Positions 16,333 through 25,768 of a stretch of DNA of 64,000 bases are shown one piece after another (positions within the stretch are counted from its first letter, which is position 1; every line of letters begins with the position of its first letter). Origin of the DNA: an uncultured bacterium (GTDB lineage: Bacteria; Bacillota; Clostridia; Lachnospirales; Lachnospiraceae); assembly GCA_947073545.1 (NCBI GenBank), contig CAMTMP010000022.1:1-64000 (forward strand), in the 5' to 3' direction. Made by a program: the position numbers and the translations under genes. The notes under the pieces were generated by a model that was not told the origin of the DNA, did no database searches, and was given only the letters and a program-made list of their open reading frames with translations.

Positions 16333-17430
16333 TTATTGTATATATTCTCCGGTTTGCCGTTTGATTTCTTCATTGATCTGCTCTACCTGCCCGGAGGGGT
16401 TGTAGCTGCTCTCCGGATAAAGCATTTGATGAAGCTGCCTTACGTTTTCCTCCAGATCCATCGGAATCACACAGCTTCCTTTACTTCCCACGTTGGCGCC
16501 GGCCCTTCCTCCCTCAAAGGGAAACCCGTCGCTGACCACCATCTGATAACCCGCCACACTTCCCAGCACACTCAAAATCTCATCCACATCCAGAGAAGTC
16601 TCCACCTGCGGCAAAACAGCATTGACCATATCAGTCAGCGTGCTGACCGACGCGCCGCCCGCCTTATCCATCATCGCTCTGAGCACTTCTCTTTGTCTTT
16701 CCGTCCTTCTGAAATCATCGCCTCTCGTGTAGCGGATTCTGCAGTAGGCCGTCGCCTGCATCCCATTCAAAAGCTGCCTGCCGCTTTGCTCAACCGGAAT
16801 GTAATCCACGCCAAGCTCCTCCGCCATACAGAGCTGGTAATTATTCAAATGGGAAATTTCCGCATCCGTAATCTCTATCTCTACACCATCAAGCGCATCC
16901 ACCGCGTCGATCAATCCCGAAAAACCGATGGTCACATAATCCGTGATGTCCAGATCCATATTCATGTTGAGCATATTGATCGCCTGCTCCGGCCCGCCCT
17001 GCGCATAGGCTGTATTGCACTTATTGTAAGAATCGTTGCTCAAGTTCAAATAGGTATCGCGAAACACGGAAATCAGCTTAATCTCCTGCGTATCCTGATT
17101 GATACTGGCAATCATAATGGTATCGCTTCTGGTGCCTCTCCCCAGTTCGCCGTCTCTGGCATCCACACCGAAAAGCGCAATGTTCCGGTATCCTTTTTCT
17201 TTTACCTTTTCTTCCTTCTTCTCCTTCGTCTCCGTCTGTTTCACATCGTCTGTCTTTTTTCTGACGATCTCCTCGTTAATGAGAATCTTTTCCTCGTCAA
17301 TCGCCTTGTGGTTTACCTCGCTTGTCATCGTGACTACCACATACATCACAAAGACAGCGATGATCAGAACGCAGATTTCCACGATCAGAAGCGGTATGCT
17401 GCCCCGAAAGCCGTGCTTTCTATTGTCCAT
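16333..17430 (-). CDS. LytR-CpsA-Psr (LCP) family cell-envelope protein
   Basis: About 365 residues from ATG 17430 (AAAGGAG upstream; the frame is open 138 bases further without a start signal). One N-terminal membrane anchor (IPLLIVEICVLIIAVFVMYV), a lysine/glutamate-rich stalk, and the LCP catalytic domain: NIALFGVDARDGELGRGTRS, DTIMIASINQ, LISVFRDTYL and YCRIRYTRGDDFRRTERQR. LCP proteins attach phosphate-linked glycopolymers such as teichoic acids or capsule to peptidoglycan on the outer face of the membrane. Probably read as a single gene downstream of radA. Confidence 0.9.
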   Translation of the reverse strand: MDNRKHGFRGSIPLLIVEICVLIIAVFVMYVVVTMTSEVNHKAIDEEKILINEEIVRKKTDDVKQTETKEKKEEKVKEKGYRNIALFGVDARDGELGRGTRSDTIMIASINQDTQEIKLISVFRDTYLNLSNDSYNKCNTAYAQGGPEQAINMLNMNMDLDITDYVTIGFSGLIDAVDALDGVEIEITDAEISHLNNYQLCMAEELGVDYIPVEQSGRQLLNGMQATAYCRIRYTRGDDFRRTERQREVLRAMMDKAGGASVSTLTDMVNAVLPQVETSLDVDEILSVLGSVAGYQMVVSDGFPFEGGRAGANVGSKGSCVIPMDLEENVRQLHQMLYPESSYNPSGQVEQINEEIKRQTGEYIQ

Positions 17431-17578
17431 ACTGACTCCTTTGTCAGATCCTTTTCCCCTTTTGTACGAAATCATCGTCAATCCGCGACGATTCTGAGAA
17501 CGTCCGGCATTCCCCTTTCGCAGTTTTCCAAAACCATAAAAATAAAATAACCTCGGATATCGTACCATATAAACGACG

Positions 17579-18946
17579 CTAAATCAAGTCGATGGCATCC
17601 CGTACCGTCCTTACGCCGATAATCCGGATCCCTTCTTTCGCCCTGATCTGCTCTGCGTTTACCGCCGGAAGAACGCACGTGGTAAATCCCAGCTTCGCGG
17701 CCTCCGCCACACGCTGAGACGCCTGTGAGACGCCCCTCACTTCTCCGCTGAGTCCGATCTCCCCAAAGGCAATCGTCCTGTCGTCGATCGCCCGATTCTT
17801 AAAGCTGGAAGCCGCCGCCATGGCCACGCCCAGGTCGATGGCCGGCTCTGCGATCCGCATTCCGCCGGCCAGATTCACATAAGCGTCACAGTCCGACATC
17901 TGCAGATTTAACCGCTTCTCCAAAACAGCCATCAGAAGATTCAGACGGTTTAAATCCATGCCCGTGGCCTGTCTTCTCGGTATGCCGAAATTGCTGTGGC
18001 ACACAAGTGCCTGAATCTCCAGCAAAATCGGTCTGGTTCCCTCCATGGAGCAGGATACCACGGAGCCGCTGGCTCCCTCCGGTTTACCGCTCAACATAAA
18101 CTCGGAAGCGTTCTCAACTTCCGCAAGCCCTTCCTCCTTCATCTCAAAGACGCCAATCTCGTTCGTGGAACCGAAGCGGTTTTTAACGCCCCGAAGAATC
18201 CGGTACGAGGCATGTCTGTCTCCCTCGAAATAGAGCACCGTATCCACCATATGCTCCAAAACCCGCGGCCCCGCCACGGTTCCCTCCTTCGTCACATGAC
18301 CCACGATCAGGATGGAGACGCCCAGCCCTTTGGCAAGCTGCATCAGCACATTGGTGGACTCTCTTACCTGTGAGACACTGCCCGGCGCAGAAGATATTTC
18401 CTCCCGGTACATCGTCTGAATCGAATCGATAACCGCCACCACGGGCTGCTGTTTCCGGATGGTCTGCTCCACGATTTCCAGATTCGTCTCACACAGAAGG
18501 AGAAGCTGATCCGAAAATTTCCCGAGCCGGTTGGCCCGCATCTTAATCTGCTGCAAAGATTCCTCACCCGATATATAGAGGAGTTTACGGCCGTCCGCCG
18601 CCATATGCCTGCACACCTGCAAAAGCAGGGTTGACTTGCCGATGCCGGGGTCCCCGCCCACCAGCGTGAGCGATCCCGGCACAAGTCCGCCGCCAAGCAC
18701 TCTGTCGAGCTCGGCGATGTGCGTGGTCATGCGTTCCCCCTCCCGCAGATCCACCTGCTTCAGGCTTACAGGCTCCACCGCCCTTTTCCCGGACACGCCG
18801 CCGGATGCACCGCCGCTTCTCTTCCCGGCGGCAGGCTCCTCCACCATGGTGTTCCACTCCTTACAGCCCGGACACTGTCCGAGCCACTTGGCGGATTCGT
18901 AACCGCAGCTTTGACAGAAAAATACCGTCGATTTTCCCTTTGCCAT
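17579..18946 (-). CDS. radA: DNA repair protein RadA
   Basis: RecA-like ATPase that processes recombination intermediates. 455 residues with all RadA parts: a zinc finger CQSC...CPGC (residues 10-27), Walker A GGDPGIGKST, the RadA-specific KNRFG motif followed by STNEIGVF, and a C-terminal Lon-protease-like domain lacking a catalytic dyad (VNLAGGMRIAEPAIDL). Length is normal. A gap of about 150 bp separates it from the LCP gene. Confidence 0.96.
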   Translation of the reverse strand: MAKGKSTVFFCQSCGYESAKWLGQCPGCKEWNTMVEEPAAGKRSGGASGGVSGKRAVEPVSLKQVDLREGERMTTHIAELDRVLGGGLVPGSLTLVGGDPGIGKSTLLLQVCRHMAADGRKLLYISGEESLQQIKMRANRLGKFSDQLLLLCETNLEIVEQTIRKQQPVVAVIDSIQTMYREEISSAPGSVSQVRESTNVLMQLAKGLGVSILIVGHVTKEGTVAGPRVLEHMVDTVLYFEGDRHASYRILRGVKNRFGSTNEIGVFEMKEEGLAEVENASEFMLSGKPEGASGSVVSCSMEGTRPILLEIQALVCHSNFGIPRRQATGMDLNRLNLLMAVLEKRLNLQMSDCDAYVNLAGGMRIAEPAIDLGVAMAAASSFKNRAIDDRTIAFGEIGLSGEVRGVSQASQRVAEAAKLGFTTCVLPAVNAEQIRAKEGIRIIGVRTVRDAIDLI

Positions 18947-18983
18947 TCCTGTTTCCTCTCTTTACACCTACATATACTAAAGA

Positions 18984-19023
18984 GGGGTTTCCAGCCAGAC
19001 ATGATATGTCAGCCGAAAACCCC
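18984..19023 (-). terminator. Terminator after the 136-residue gene
   Basis: Long imperfect hairpin with a GGGGTTT/AAACCCC base and an inner TGACAT/ATGTC stem, followed on the minus strand by TCTTTAG. It lies just after the stop of the 19043-19453 gene and upstream of radA. Confidence 0.6.
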
Positions 19024-19042
19024 AGATTCCCACGCCAGCCGT

Positions 19043-19453
19043 CTACTTGACGATCTTTACTTCTACCGCGCCGACACTTGCAAGCTCCACGCTGATGCTG
19101 AGCTTGCCGCTCAGGTTGGTCTTCATTTCACCTACGTTCGCGCCGTTCACATACACTTTATAAACCGTGTCCTCCTCAAGTCCCACCGTGATCTGCGCGT
19201 CCTCGTCACCCTCCACCGTAAAGGTAAGACCGTTCTCCGTCTCCTCAAACCGGTTCACGCTCGTGCCCGGCTCCGATTCATAGGCAAACATGCCATTTTT
19301 CTCAAGCTTGGTCAGCTCTTTAAAGGTCTTAACCTTATAAAGATTGCCGCCGTGCTCATAATCCTCCAGCTTTGCCTTTGCCGCCAGCTTGTGATTCCCA
19401 AAGCTGAGCGTCCTGTCACTTTCTGCGCGCAATAACTCCTCTACTACAGCCAT
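19043..19453 (-). CDS. Conserved Lachnospiraceae protein of unknown function
   Basis: 136 residues, soluble. Similar proteins (starting MAVVEELLR..., with LYKVKTFKELTKLEKNGMF) are widespread in Lachnospiraceae and sometimes labelled endosialidase, a label I see nothing here to support. The C-terminal part is beta-rich (ITVGLEEDTVYKVYVNGANVG, then KLSISVEL) and could be an immunoglobulin-like fold. AGGAGG precedes the start. It is flanked by a palindromic element and a terminator, so it is monocistronic. Confidence 0.7.
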   Translation of the reverse strand: MAVVEELLRAESDRTLSFGNHKLAAKAKLEDYEHGGNLYKVKTFKELTKLEKNGMFAYESEPGTSVNRFEETENGLTFTVEGDEDAQITVGLEEDTVYKVYVNGANVGEMKTNLSGKLSISVELASVGAVEVKIVK

Positions 19454-19489
19454 CGCTTTTTCCTCCTAATGTCTCTTTAATTAGAACTG

Positions 19490-19607
19490 TTCAGTACCTT
19501 CACAGTCACGATGCAAAATTCATCTTAAATCGTCTTCGACGATGGAATTTCGCATATTGTATCATGTTCTTACGGCCTCAGCAGTAAATGCTTCGACCTG
19601 TACTGAA
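19490..19607. repeat. 118-bp palindromic intergenic element
   Basis: Outer TTCAGTAC (19490-19497) and GTACTGAA (19600-19607), and an inner hairpin 19511-19555: ATGCAAAATTC against GAATTTCGCAT, capped by ATCGTC-TTC-GACGAT. The right half (19556-19599) is unpaired. Sits 20 bases past the clpC stop codon and 37 bases before the next gene start. May include the clpC terminator. Confidence 0.55.
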
Positions 19608-19626
19608 TAATTACCTTTGTTATTTC

Positions 19627-22080
19627 TCACCCCTGCACGGGTTTTACCGTGAAGGTTATTTTCTTATTCTTCAGTCCTACGGCTACCTTATCGCCACGCT
19701 TCACCTTTCCGGCCAGAATCTCCTCCGCCAGCGCATCCTCGATCTCCGACTGGATCGCCCGTTTCATGGGTCTTGCTCCCATTTTAACGTCCATATGCTT
19801 TTCGACCAGATGCTCTTTCACGGCGGAACCGACCGTCAGCTCCATATCCATCTGTTCTTTGCACCGCTTTGACAGATTTCTGGAAAGCAACGTGACAATT
19901 GCCTTCATATCCTCCCTGTTCAGCGGGTGGAACACCATGATCTCGTCGATCCTGTTGATAAACTCCGGCTTGAAGAGACGTTTTACTTCCTCCATGACGT
20001 TCCCCTTCATTTTATCGTAACTCTGTTTCTCCGTCTCCGCCGCGCCGAATCCCAGATTTTTCGGATCAATGATGCGCTGCGCCCCGGCATTCGAAGTCAT
20101 AATTAGAATGGTATTCTTAAAGCTCACTTTCCGTCCCTTGGAATCGGTGATATGACCGTCATCGAGCACCTGCAGGAGCACGTTAAACACATCCGGGTGG
20201 GCCTTCTCGATCTCGTCAAAAAGCACTACGGAATAAGGATTCCTGCGGATCTTCTCGGAGAGCTGTCCCCCCTCCTCAAAGCCCACATAGCCCGGCGGCG
20301 ATCCGATCATTTTAGACACTGAATGCCCTTCCATGTACTCGGACATATCCACGCGGATCAGCGCATTTTCCGAACCGAACATGGCCTCGGCAAGGGCCTT
20401 TGACAGCTCTGTCTTTCCTACACCGGTAGGCCCCAGAAACAGGAATGACCCGATCGGCCGGTTGGGATCCTGAAGTCCCACTCTGCCGCGCCGCATGGCT
20501 TTCGCCACCGCCACGACTGCCTCCTCCTGTCCGATCACCCGCTTGTGGAGAATGGATTCCAGCTTGAGCAGACGCTCGCTCTCCTTCTCCGCCAATTTCT
20601 TTACGGGGATCTTCGTCCAGAGCGCCACCACTTCCGCAATCTCGTTCTCACCCACCACGTAGGCGCGGTTTAAGTCCTCCTGCTCCAGCCGTTTCACCAG
20701 CCGCTCATATTTTTTAATGCAGCTCTCCTGCTTCTTTTTCAGCTCGGCCGCCTGCGTAAACGCCTCCATACGGATCGACCGCTCGATCTGTAAGTCGATC
20801 TTGTCTATTTCCTCCGACAACTCCTGCAGCTTGTCGGGCTGCTTCGTCACATGCAGACGCACCGCCGCCGAAGCCTCGTCGATCAGGTCGATGGCTTTGT
20901 CCGGCAGGTTCCTGTCATTGATGTAACGCGCCGACAGGGCGACAGCCGCGCCAATCGCCTCCGGCGTGATGGTAACCCTGTGGTGTTCCTCGTACTTGTG
21001 GGCGATGCCCCGCAGGATATTCTCCGTCTCCTCAAGAGTCGGCTCCTCCACCGTCACCGGATGGAACCGCCGCTCCAGCGCCGCGTCCTTCTCCACATAC
21101 TTGCGGTATTCCGCGATGGTAGTGGCGCCGATCAACTGAATTTCCCCCCTTGCAAGGGAGGGCTTCAAGATATTCGAGGCGTCGATCGCACCCTCCGCGC
21201 CGCCCGCGCCGATAATGGTATGCATCTCATCCAAAAAGAGGATGATATTGCCGTCCTCGATGACCTCCTTTATGACTTTTTTGATCCGCTCCTCGAACTC
21301 GCCGCGGTACTTGCTGCCCGCCACCATACCGGAAAGATCCAGTGTCAGAAGCCGCTTATTCTGCACCGTAAAAGGGACGTCCCCGGTCACGATTCTGGTC
21401 GCAAGCCCTTCCACCACCGCAGTCTTCCCGACGCCCGGCTCTCCCACCAGACAGGGATTGTTTTTCGTGCGGCGGCTTAAGATCTGCACCACTCTGGTAA
21501 TTTCCTCTTCCCTGCCGATCACCGGGTCAAGTTTCCCCTCTCTGGCAAGCGCCGTCAGATCCCTGCTGTAATGGTCAAGGGTAGAGACATTCCCCTTCTT
21601 CTTATTCTGCTTTCTTCCTAAATCTTCTTTGTAGAGCGCGCCGTCCTCCCCCATGGCCACAAGCACATCCACATAGAGCTTCTGCACCGAAATGCCCATG
21701 GTGTTCAACAGCCTGACCGCCACATTCTCCCCCTCTTTTAAAAGCGCCAGAAGAATGTGCTCCGTCCCCGTCTTGTCGCTGCGAAATCTGTCCGCCTGCC
21801 TGTGCGCCTCCTCCAGAATTGCCTGCGCGCGGGGAGAATACCCGTCCCGCTCCGCAATCAGCACGGAGGTCTCAGGCACGATCAGATCCTTTATCATTTC
21901 TTTCAGCTTTACCACGTCCACGCCGTTATTCAAAAGCACGGTCGCCGCAACGCCTGTATTCTCCCGTAAAAGTCCCAACAGGATATGCTCGCTTCCCACA
22001 TAACTCTGCCGTAAGCTTCTGGCCGCTCTCTCCGCTAAGATCAGGGCCGTCTTCGCCTTATCCGTAAATTGTGGCTGCAT
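19627..22080 (-). CDS. clpC: ATP-dependent Clp protease ATPase ClpC
   Basis: 817-residue AAA+ unfoldase that feeds ClpP. Seen in order: N-domain repeats (FTDKAKTALILAERAA, SEHILLGLL, TEHILLALL), first ATPase with GEPGVGKT (about 217), a UVR-type middle segment (AELKKKQESCIKKYERL), second ATPase with GPTGVGKT (about 545) and a C-terminal D2-small domain. The middle region marks it as ClpC, not ClpB or ClpA. Unlike the usual Firmicute ctsR-mcsA-mcsB-clpC operon, the gene directly upstream encodes a GntR regulator, 8 bp away. Confidence 0.95.
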   Translation of the reverse strand: MQPQFTDKAKTALILAERAARSLRQSYVGSEHILLGLLRENTGVAATVLLNNGVDVVKLKEMIKDLIVPETSVLIAERDGYSPRAQAILEEAHRQADRFRSDKTGTEHILLALLKEGENVAVRLLNTMGISVQKLYVDVLVAMGEDGALYKEDLGRKQNKKKGNVSTLDHYSRDLTALAREGKLDPVIGREEEITRVVQILSRRTKNNPCLVGEPGVGKTAVVEGLATRIVTGDVPFTVQNKRLLTLDLSGMVAGSKYRGEFEERIKKVIKEVIEDGNIILFLDEMHTIIGAGGAEGAIDASNILKPSLARGEIQLIGATTIAEYRKYVEKDAALERRFHPVTVEEPTLEETENILRGIAHKYEEHHRVTITPEAIGAAVALSARYINDRNLPDKAIDLIDEASAAVRLHVTKQPDKLQELSEEIDKIDLQIERSIRMEAFTQAAELKKKQESCIKKYERLVKRLEQEDLNRAYVVGENEIAEVVALWTKIPVKKLAEKESERLLKLESILHKRVIGQEEAVVAVAKAMRRGRVGLQDPNRPIGSFLFLGPTGVGKTELSKALAEAMFGSENALIRVDMSEYMEGHSVSKMIGSPPGYVGFEEGGQLSEKIRRNPYSVVLFDEIEKAHPDVFNVLLQVLDDGHITDSKGRKVSFKNTILIMTSNAGAQRIIDPKNLGFGAAETEKQSYDKMKGNVMEEVKRLFKPEFINRIDEIMVFHPLNREDMKAIVTLLSRNLSKRCKEQMDMELTVGSAVKEHLVEKHMDVKMGARPMKRAIQSEIEDALAEEILAGKVKRGDKVAVGLKNKKITFTVKPVQG

Positions 22081-22088
22081 TTACTCTC

Positions 22089-22463
22089 TCATTCCTTTCC
22101 ATATTCCTCATAGATTTCGTCTATAAGAGCATGCACTTCTTCTCCGGAAATATTCTTACAGCTTGCCTTTGCCAGAGTGACCATCAGATCCTCCCTGATC
22201 TCTTCGATGGCCCGCATCCTGTCAATATCCACGGCCACCATCACGCCCCTCCTGCGATCCACTTTTACATAGCCCTCCTGCTTCAAAACAGTGTAAGCTT
22301 TGTTGACCGTGTGCATATTGATGCCGATGGTATCCGCAAGCTGTCTGACGGAAGGAAGCATCTCCCCCTCCCGAAATCTGGAAGAAGCGATTCCCATAAT
22401 GATCTGATCCCGGAGCTGCATATAAATCGCCTGGTCGCTGTTAAAATCTATCTCGATAAACAT
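22089..22463 (-). CDS. GntR-family transcriptional regulator (YtrA type)
   Basis: 124 residues: a GntR winged helix (AIYMQLRDQIIMGIASSRFREGE, then LPSVRQLADTIGINMHTVNKAY) with a short C-terminal helical extension instead of a full ligand domain, the YtrA-like plan. It lies 2 bp after the SH3 protein gene and 8 bp before clpC, so the three form an operon. By position it could regulate its own operon, including clpC; that is inference. Confidence 0.85.
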   Translation of the reverse strand: MFIEIDFNSDQAIYMQLRDQIIMGIASSRFREGEMLPSVRQLADTIGINMHTVNKAYTVLKQEGYVKVDRRRGVMVAVDIDRMRAIEEIREDLMVTLAKASCKNISGEEVHALIDEIYEEYGKE

Positions 22464-22465
22464 AG

Positions 22466-23788
22466 TTATTTCAGATCCTTATCGTCCATATTTAAAAATT
22501 CAAACTCAAACTCGTCGTCGTCAAGAAGAAAGTTCTTAGCCCTGCGCGGTCTTGCAGGTCTTACTGCCTCTTCTACATCCGGTTCTTCCCGATAAGTCAC
22601 TTCGCGTTCCCGCCGTCTGCGCTCCTGCCTGTCTGCTCCCGGCTCTTCTCTTCTGCGCGGTCTGCGCTCCTCCTCCGCGGAAACTCTGCGGCGCGGTTCC
22701 CGCTCCCTCTCCGTCGTCCTCCTTACCGTCTGACGCTCATCCGGTATCTCCTCGTCGTCGTCCTCGTCGTCCTCATAATCTTCATAGTATGCGTCGCGCA
22801 GCTTAAATGCCATAATAACCACTACGATCGCAAGAATTGCCAGAAGTACGGCCAGCACCACAATCGCGATCCGCTGTTTTACCATGGACTTCGGATCCTC
22901 CTTATCGTCAAGCGTCTGAGAATAGGAAGATTCCAGAAGAGGCACAAGCTTCTGCTTCTGTCCGGTCACATTGTCATAAATATACCATATCTCTTCCCCG
23001 TCGGAACCGCTCTCGATTTTCAGCTCATAATCGTTTCGCGGCGCGGCTTCCGGCTCTTCCGGTTCCTCCTCGGGCGCTTCCTCCGGTTCCTCCTCCACAG
23101 GCAGCATCTCACCAAGGTCTAACAGGTCGGAACGGATATAGCCGGTCTTCTCGGAGCCGTTTGATGCGGTAAAGGTAACATAGTACCATGTTTTGCTGTC
23201 GCTCCCCTCCGACTTCCCGCTCACAACAACCTGCGTTCCGGGCGTCAGGGAATCCACCGGATTATTTGAGGTGGAAGGATCGGGACGCACCTTCGCCTGT
23301 ACCTTGATGCTGGCATACTGGAGATCCATCGATTCCTGCGCCTCCACCTGCGCGCCTCCGCCTAATGACGGAGTCTGCGCCCCCTGGGCATCAGACGAGC
23401 CGCCTTCCGACGACGCCGAGGCATCCTGGCTCTCCGACTCTGTGGAAACTGTGGGAATGTCCCCGTCTCCCTTTTTCTCTATCATATCGGCGCGCACGTA
23501 GCCCATCGTGTTCGAGTCTACATACACCTGATACCAAGTGATTCCGGAAACGTCTACCTTGCCTCGGATGCTGATTTCCTTGCCGACAGTGGAGCTCCCG
23601 ATCACCTGACTCTCCTGATCGGGCTGTTTTCTGATATTGACCGAATTGGGCAATACGGTGCCTGTGGCCTCCGCCAGACTTACCATCGGATTACACCACG
23701 CAAGAAGAACCGCTGTGCCGAAAATGGCTGCCGCTCTCCATACATGCCTCTGTCTCCCTCTTACCCGCTCGCTCTTTCGCATTTTCAT
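22466..23788 (-). CDS. Membrane protein with two extracellular SH3-like domains
   Basis: 440 residues. N-terminal signal or anchor (AAAIFGTAVLLAWCNPMVSLAEA), an SH3b domain (VNIRKQPDQESQVIGSSTVG ... WYQVYVDSNTMGYVRADMIE), a serine-rich linker, a second SH3b (KVRPDPSTSNN ... WYYVTFTASNG ... GYIRSDLLDL), a Glu/Pro repeat, a membrane helix (IAIVVLAVLLAILAIVVVIMAF) at about 315-335, and a highly charged Arg/Glu cytoplasmic tail of about 100 residues. SH3b domains usually bind peptidoglycan, suggesting a wall-sensing or anchoring role. First gene of the SH3-gntR-clpC cluster. Confidence 0.75.
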   Translation of the reverse strand: MKMRKSERVRGRQRHVWRAAAIFGTAVLLAWCNPMVSLAEATGTVLPNSVNIRKQPDQESQVIGSSTVGKEISIRGKVDVSGITWYQVYVDSNTMGYVRADMIEKKGDGDIPTVSTESESQDASASSEGGSSDAQGAQTPSLGGGAQVEAQESMDLQYASIKVQAKVRPDPSTSNNPVDSLTPGTQVVVSGKSEGSDSKTWYYVTFTASNGSEKTGYIRSDLLDLGEMLPVEEEPEEAPEEEPEEPEAAPRNDYELKIESGSDGEEIWYIYDNVTGQKQKLVPLLESSYSQTLDDKEDPKSMVKQRIAIVVLAVLLAILAIVVVIMAFKLRDAYYEDYEDDEDDDEEIPDERQTVRRTTEREREPRRRVSAEEERRPRRREEPGADRQERRRREREVTYREEPDVEEAVRPARPRRAKNFLLDDDEFEFEFLNMDDKDLK

Positions 23789-23823
23789 TCTTCTCTCCTC
23801 TGCCAGTATTCTGTCAAGATTTT

Positions 23824-24309
23824 CTATTCTCTCGTAAACCGCTTAGCGCCTTCCTCACCTTTACGCCGCTCGGTACTGTAACCAAACGTATCCCCATGAT
23901 GCCTTGCTTTTCTTGCCATCTCCTCCAGATCATGGTGATAGTTCTGCTCACACTTAGCGCAGTACTTGCCGCTGCGGATCGACGCGCCGCAAATCTCGCA
24001 TCTTAAGAAAATGGCGGAGTTCTGCGATATCTCAAGTTTCCCTTCCTTGAGCATATCTCTTATGGATTTTTGCGATACTCCGGTAGCCTTGGCGACCTGG
24101 GCGGCATTGGCTCCCATATGTTTCTCCACGTAATTGCGCGCCTTTCCGTAATCGTCAAAATCCAAACAGCCGCATTTTTCGCACTGGTACTCCCCTAGGC
24201 CCTTAAAGACCATAACGCCCCCGCACTCGGAACAGTAGGTGGGTCTGTTATAGGTATTAACCTCGGTAAACTCTTTTCTGAGCATCTCAATTCTTTCTTC
24301 TCTGCTCAT
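23824..24309 (-). CDS. Two-zinc-ribbon protein with helix-turn-helix (TIGR03826-like)
   Basis: 161 residues. Two zinc-ribbon cysteine sets flank a helix-turn-helix: CSECGG...CEKCGC (about residues 26-48), then QVAKATGVSQKSIRDMLKEG, then CEICGAS...CAKC (about 104-119), and a basic tail. This matches the TIGR03826 / YvyF family annotated as flagellar operon protein in Bacillus; no flagellar gene is present here, so a regulatory role elsewhere is possible. It sits 35 bp upstream of the SH3-gntR-clpC cluster on the same strand. Confidence 0.7.
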   Translation of the reverse strand: MSREERIEMLRKEFTEVNTYNRPTYCSECGGVMVFKGLGEYQCEKCGCLDFDDYGKARNYVEKHMGANAAQVAKATGVSQKSIRDMLKEGKLEISQNSAIFLRCEICGASIRSGKYCAKCEQNYHHDLEEMARKARHHGDTFGYSTERRKGEEGAKRFTRE

Positions 24310-24373
24310 GCCTCCACTCCCTTTTACGCTTCATACATTGCCTTATTGTATTTCCCTGATCCCCGTACGGCGC

Positions 24374-25645
24374 TTAAGCCTCGTCGATGGCTCTGCCGAT
24401 ATCGCGCCGCATATATTGACGTTCAAAATGCACCCACTCTGCTGCCTTGTAAGCATTCGTCCGCGCCTCTTTCAAGGTTTCACCTTTTGCCGTTACGCCC
24501 AGCACCCGGCCGCCGTTTGTGACAATCTTACCGTCCTTTTTTGCCGTTCCCGCATGGAAACAGTAGTATCCGTCCTTATCGTCAAAGTTCTTAAGCCCCG
24601 TAATCTCAAATCCCTTCTCGTAGGAAACGGGATACCCTTCCGAAGCGAGGATGACACAGACCGCCGCATTATCCTCAAAGGAGAGTTCCACCTGATCGAG
24701 TGTCCCGTCAATGCACGCCTCCACCACCTCTACCATATCGTTTTTCATGCGGGGCAGCACCACCTGCGCCTCGGGATCACCGAAGCGGGCATTGTACTCA
24801 AGCACCTTCGGCCCGTCCTCCGTCAGCATCAGCCCAAAGAAAATCACGCCCTTGAAAGGTCTTCCCTCCGCTGCCATGGCGTCCACGGTTGCCTGATAAA
24901 TGTGCTTATGGCAGAACGCGTCCACCTCGTCCGTATAGAAGGGGCTTGGCGAAAACGTACCCATGCCGCCGGTATTTAGTCCCTGATCGCCGTCCATCGC
25001 ACGCTTGTGATCCTGCGCGGAGGACATAATCTTTATCGTCTTCCCGTCCACAAAGGATAACACGGAGACTTCCCTCCCCGTCATAAACTCTTCGATCACC
25101 ATGCGGTTGCCTGCGGCCCCGAACTTTTTATCCTCCATAATAGTCCGCACGCCCTCTTTTGCCTCTTCAAGCGTCTCACAGATTAGCACACCCTTACCGA
25201 GCGCAAGGCCGTCCGCCTTTAATACCACCGGCATCTTCGCCGTTTCCAGATACGCGAGAGCCTTCTGCGGATCGTCGAAATTCTCGTAGGCCGCCGTGGG
25301 AATGTTGTATTTTTTCATCAGATCTTTGGAGAATGCCTTGCTGCCCTCCAGAATCGCCGCGTTTTTCCGGGGACCGAACACCCTAAGACCCGCAGCTTCC
25401 ATCTCGTCCACAAGACCACCCACCAGCGGGTCGTCCATACCTACGATGGTCAGATCAATGGCTTTCTCTTTTGCAAAAGCCACCAGCTTATCAAACTCCA
25501 TCGCGCCGATAGGCACGCACTCCGCAATCTGGCCGATTCCCGCGTTGCCGGGCGCACAGTAAATCTTATCCGCCTTCTGGCTTTTCGCCACAGCCGCCGC
25601 AATCACGTGTTCCCTGCCGCCGCTGCCTACAATCAAAATTTTCAT
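24374..25645 (-). CDS. purD: Phosphoribosylamine-glycine ligase
   Basis: ATP-grasp enzyme joining phosphoribosylamine and glycine to give GAR, second step of purine synthesis. MKILIVGSGGREH is the diagnostic PurD N-terminus and fixes ATG 25645 (frame open to 25702); ATP-grasp core includes VLKADGLALGKGV and EYNARFGDPEAQ near residue 290. 423 residues, normal length. Last gene of purE-purM-purN-purD. Confidence 0.96.
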   Translation of the reverse strand: MKILIVGSGGREHVIAAAVAKSQKADKIYCAPGNAGIGQIAECVPIGAMEFDKLVAFAKEKAIDLTIVGMDDPLVGGLVDEMEAAGLRVFGPRKNAAILEGSKAFSKDLMKKYNIPTAAYENFDDPQKALAYLETAKMPVVLKADGLALGKGVLICETLEEAKEGVRTIMEDKKFGAAGNRMVIEEFMTGREVSVLSFVDGKTIKIMSSAQDHKRAMDGDQGLNTGGMGTFSPSPFYTDEVDAFCHKHIYQATVDAMAAEGRPFKGVIFFGLMLTEDGPKVLEYNARFGDPEAQVVLPRMKNDMVEVVEACIDGTLDQVELSFEDNAAVCVILASEGYPVSYEKGFEITGLKNFDDKDGYYCFHAGTAKKDGKIVTNGGRVLGVTAKGETLKEARTNAYKAAEWVHFERQYMRRDIGRAIDEA

Positions 25646-25768
25646 ATTACCATCTTCCTCTCCGTATTGTCGAAGAATGCCCATTTTCCGGCATTTTTCC
25701 ACGCGAAATTCCTACATCTTAATGTTTTGCCCATTGATTTGGCGATTTTTGAAGTACTTTTCGCGCTG

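Noticed and set aside
16336..17550. Plus-strand open frame of 404 codons
   Set aside because: Antisense to the LCP gene, whose domains are clear; the plus-strand product is histidine/arginine-rich nonsense.
19043..19453. Endosialidase function
   Set aside because: Relatives sometimes carry this label, but the protein is too short and has no sialidase motifs.
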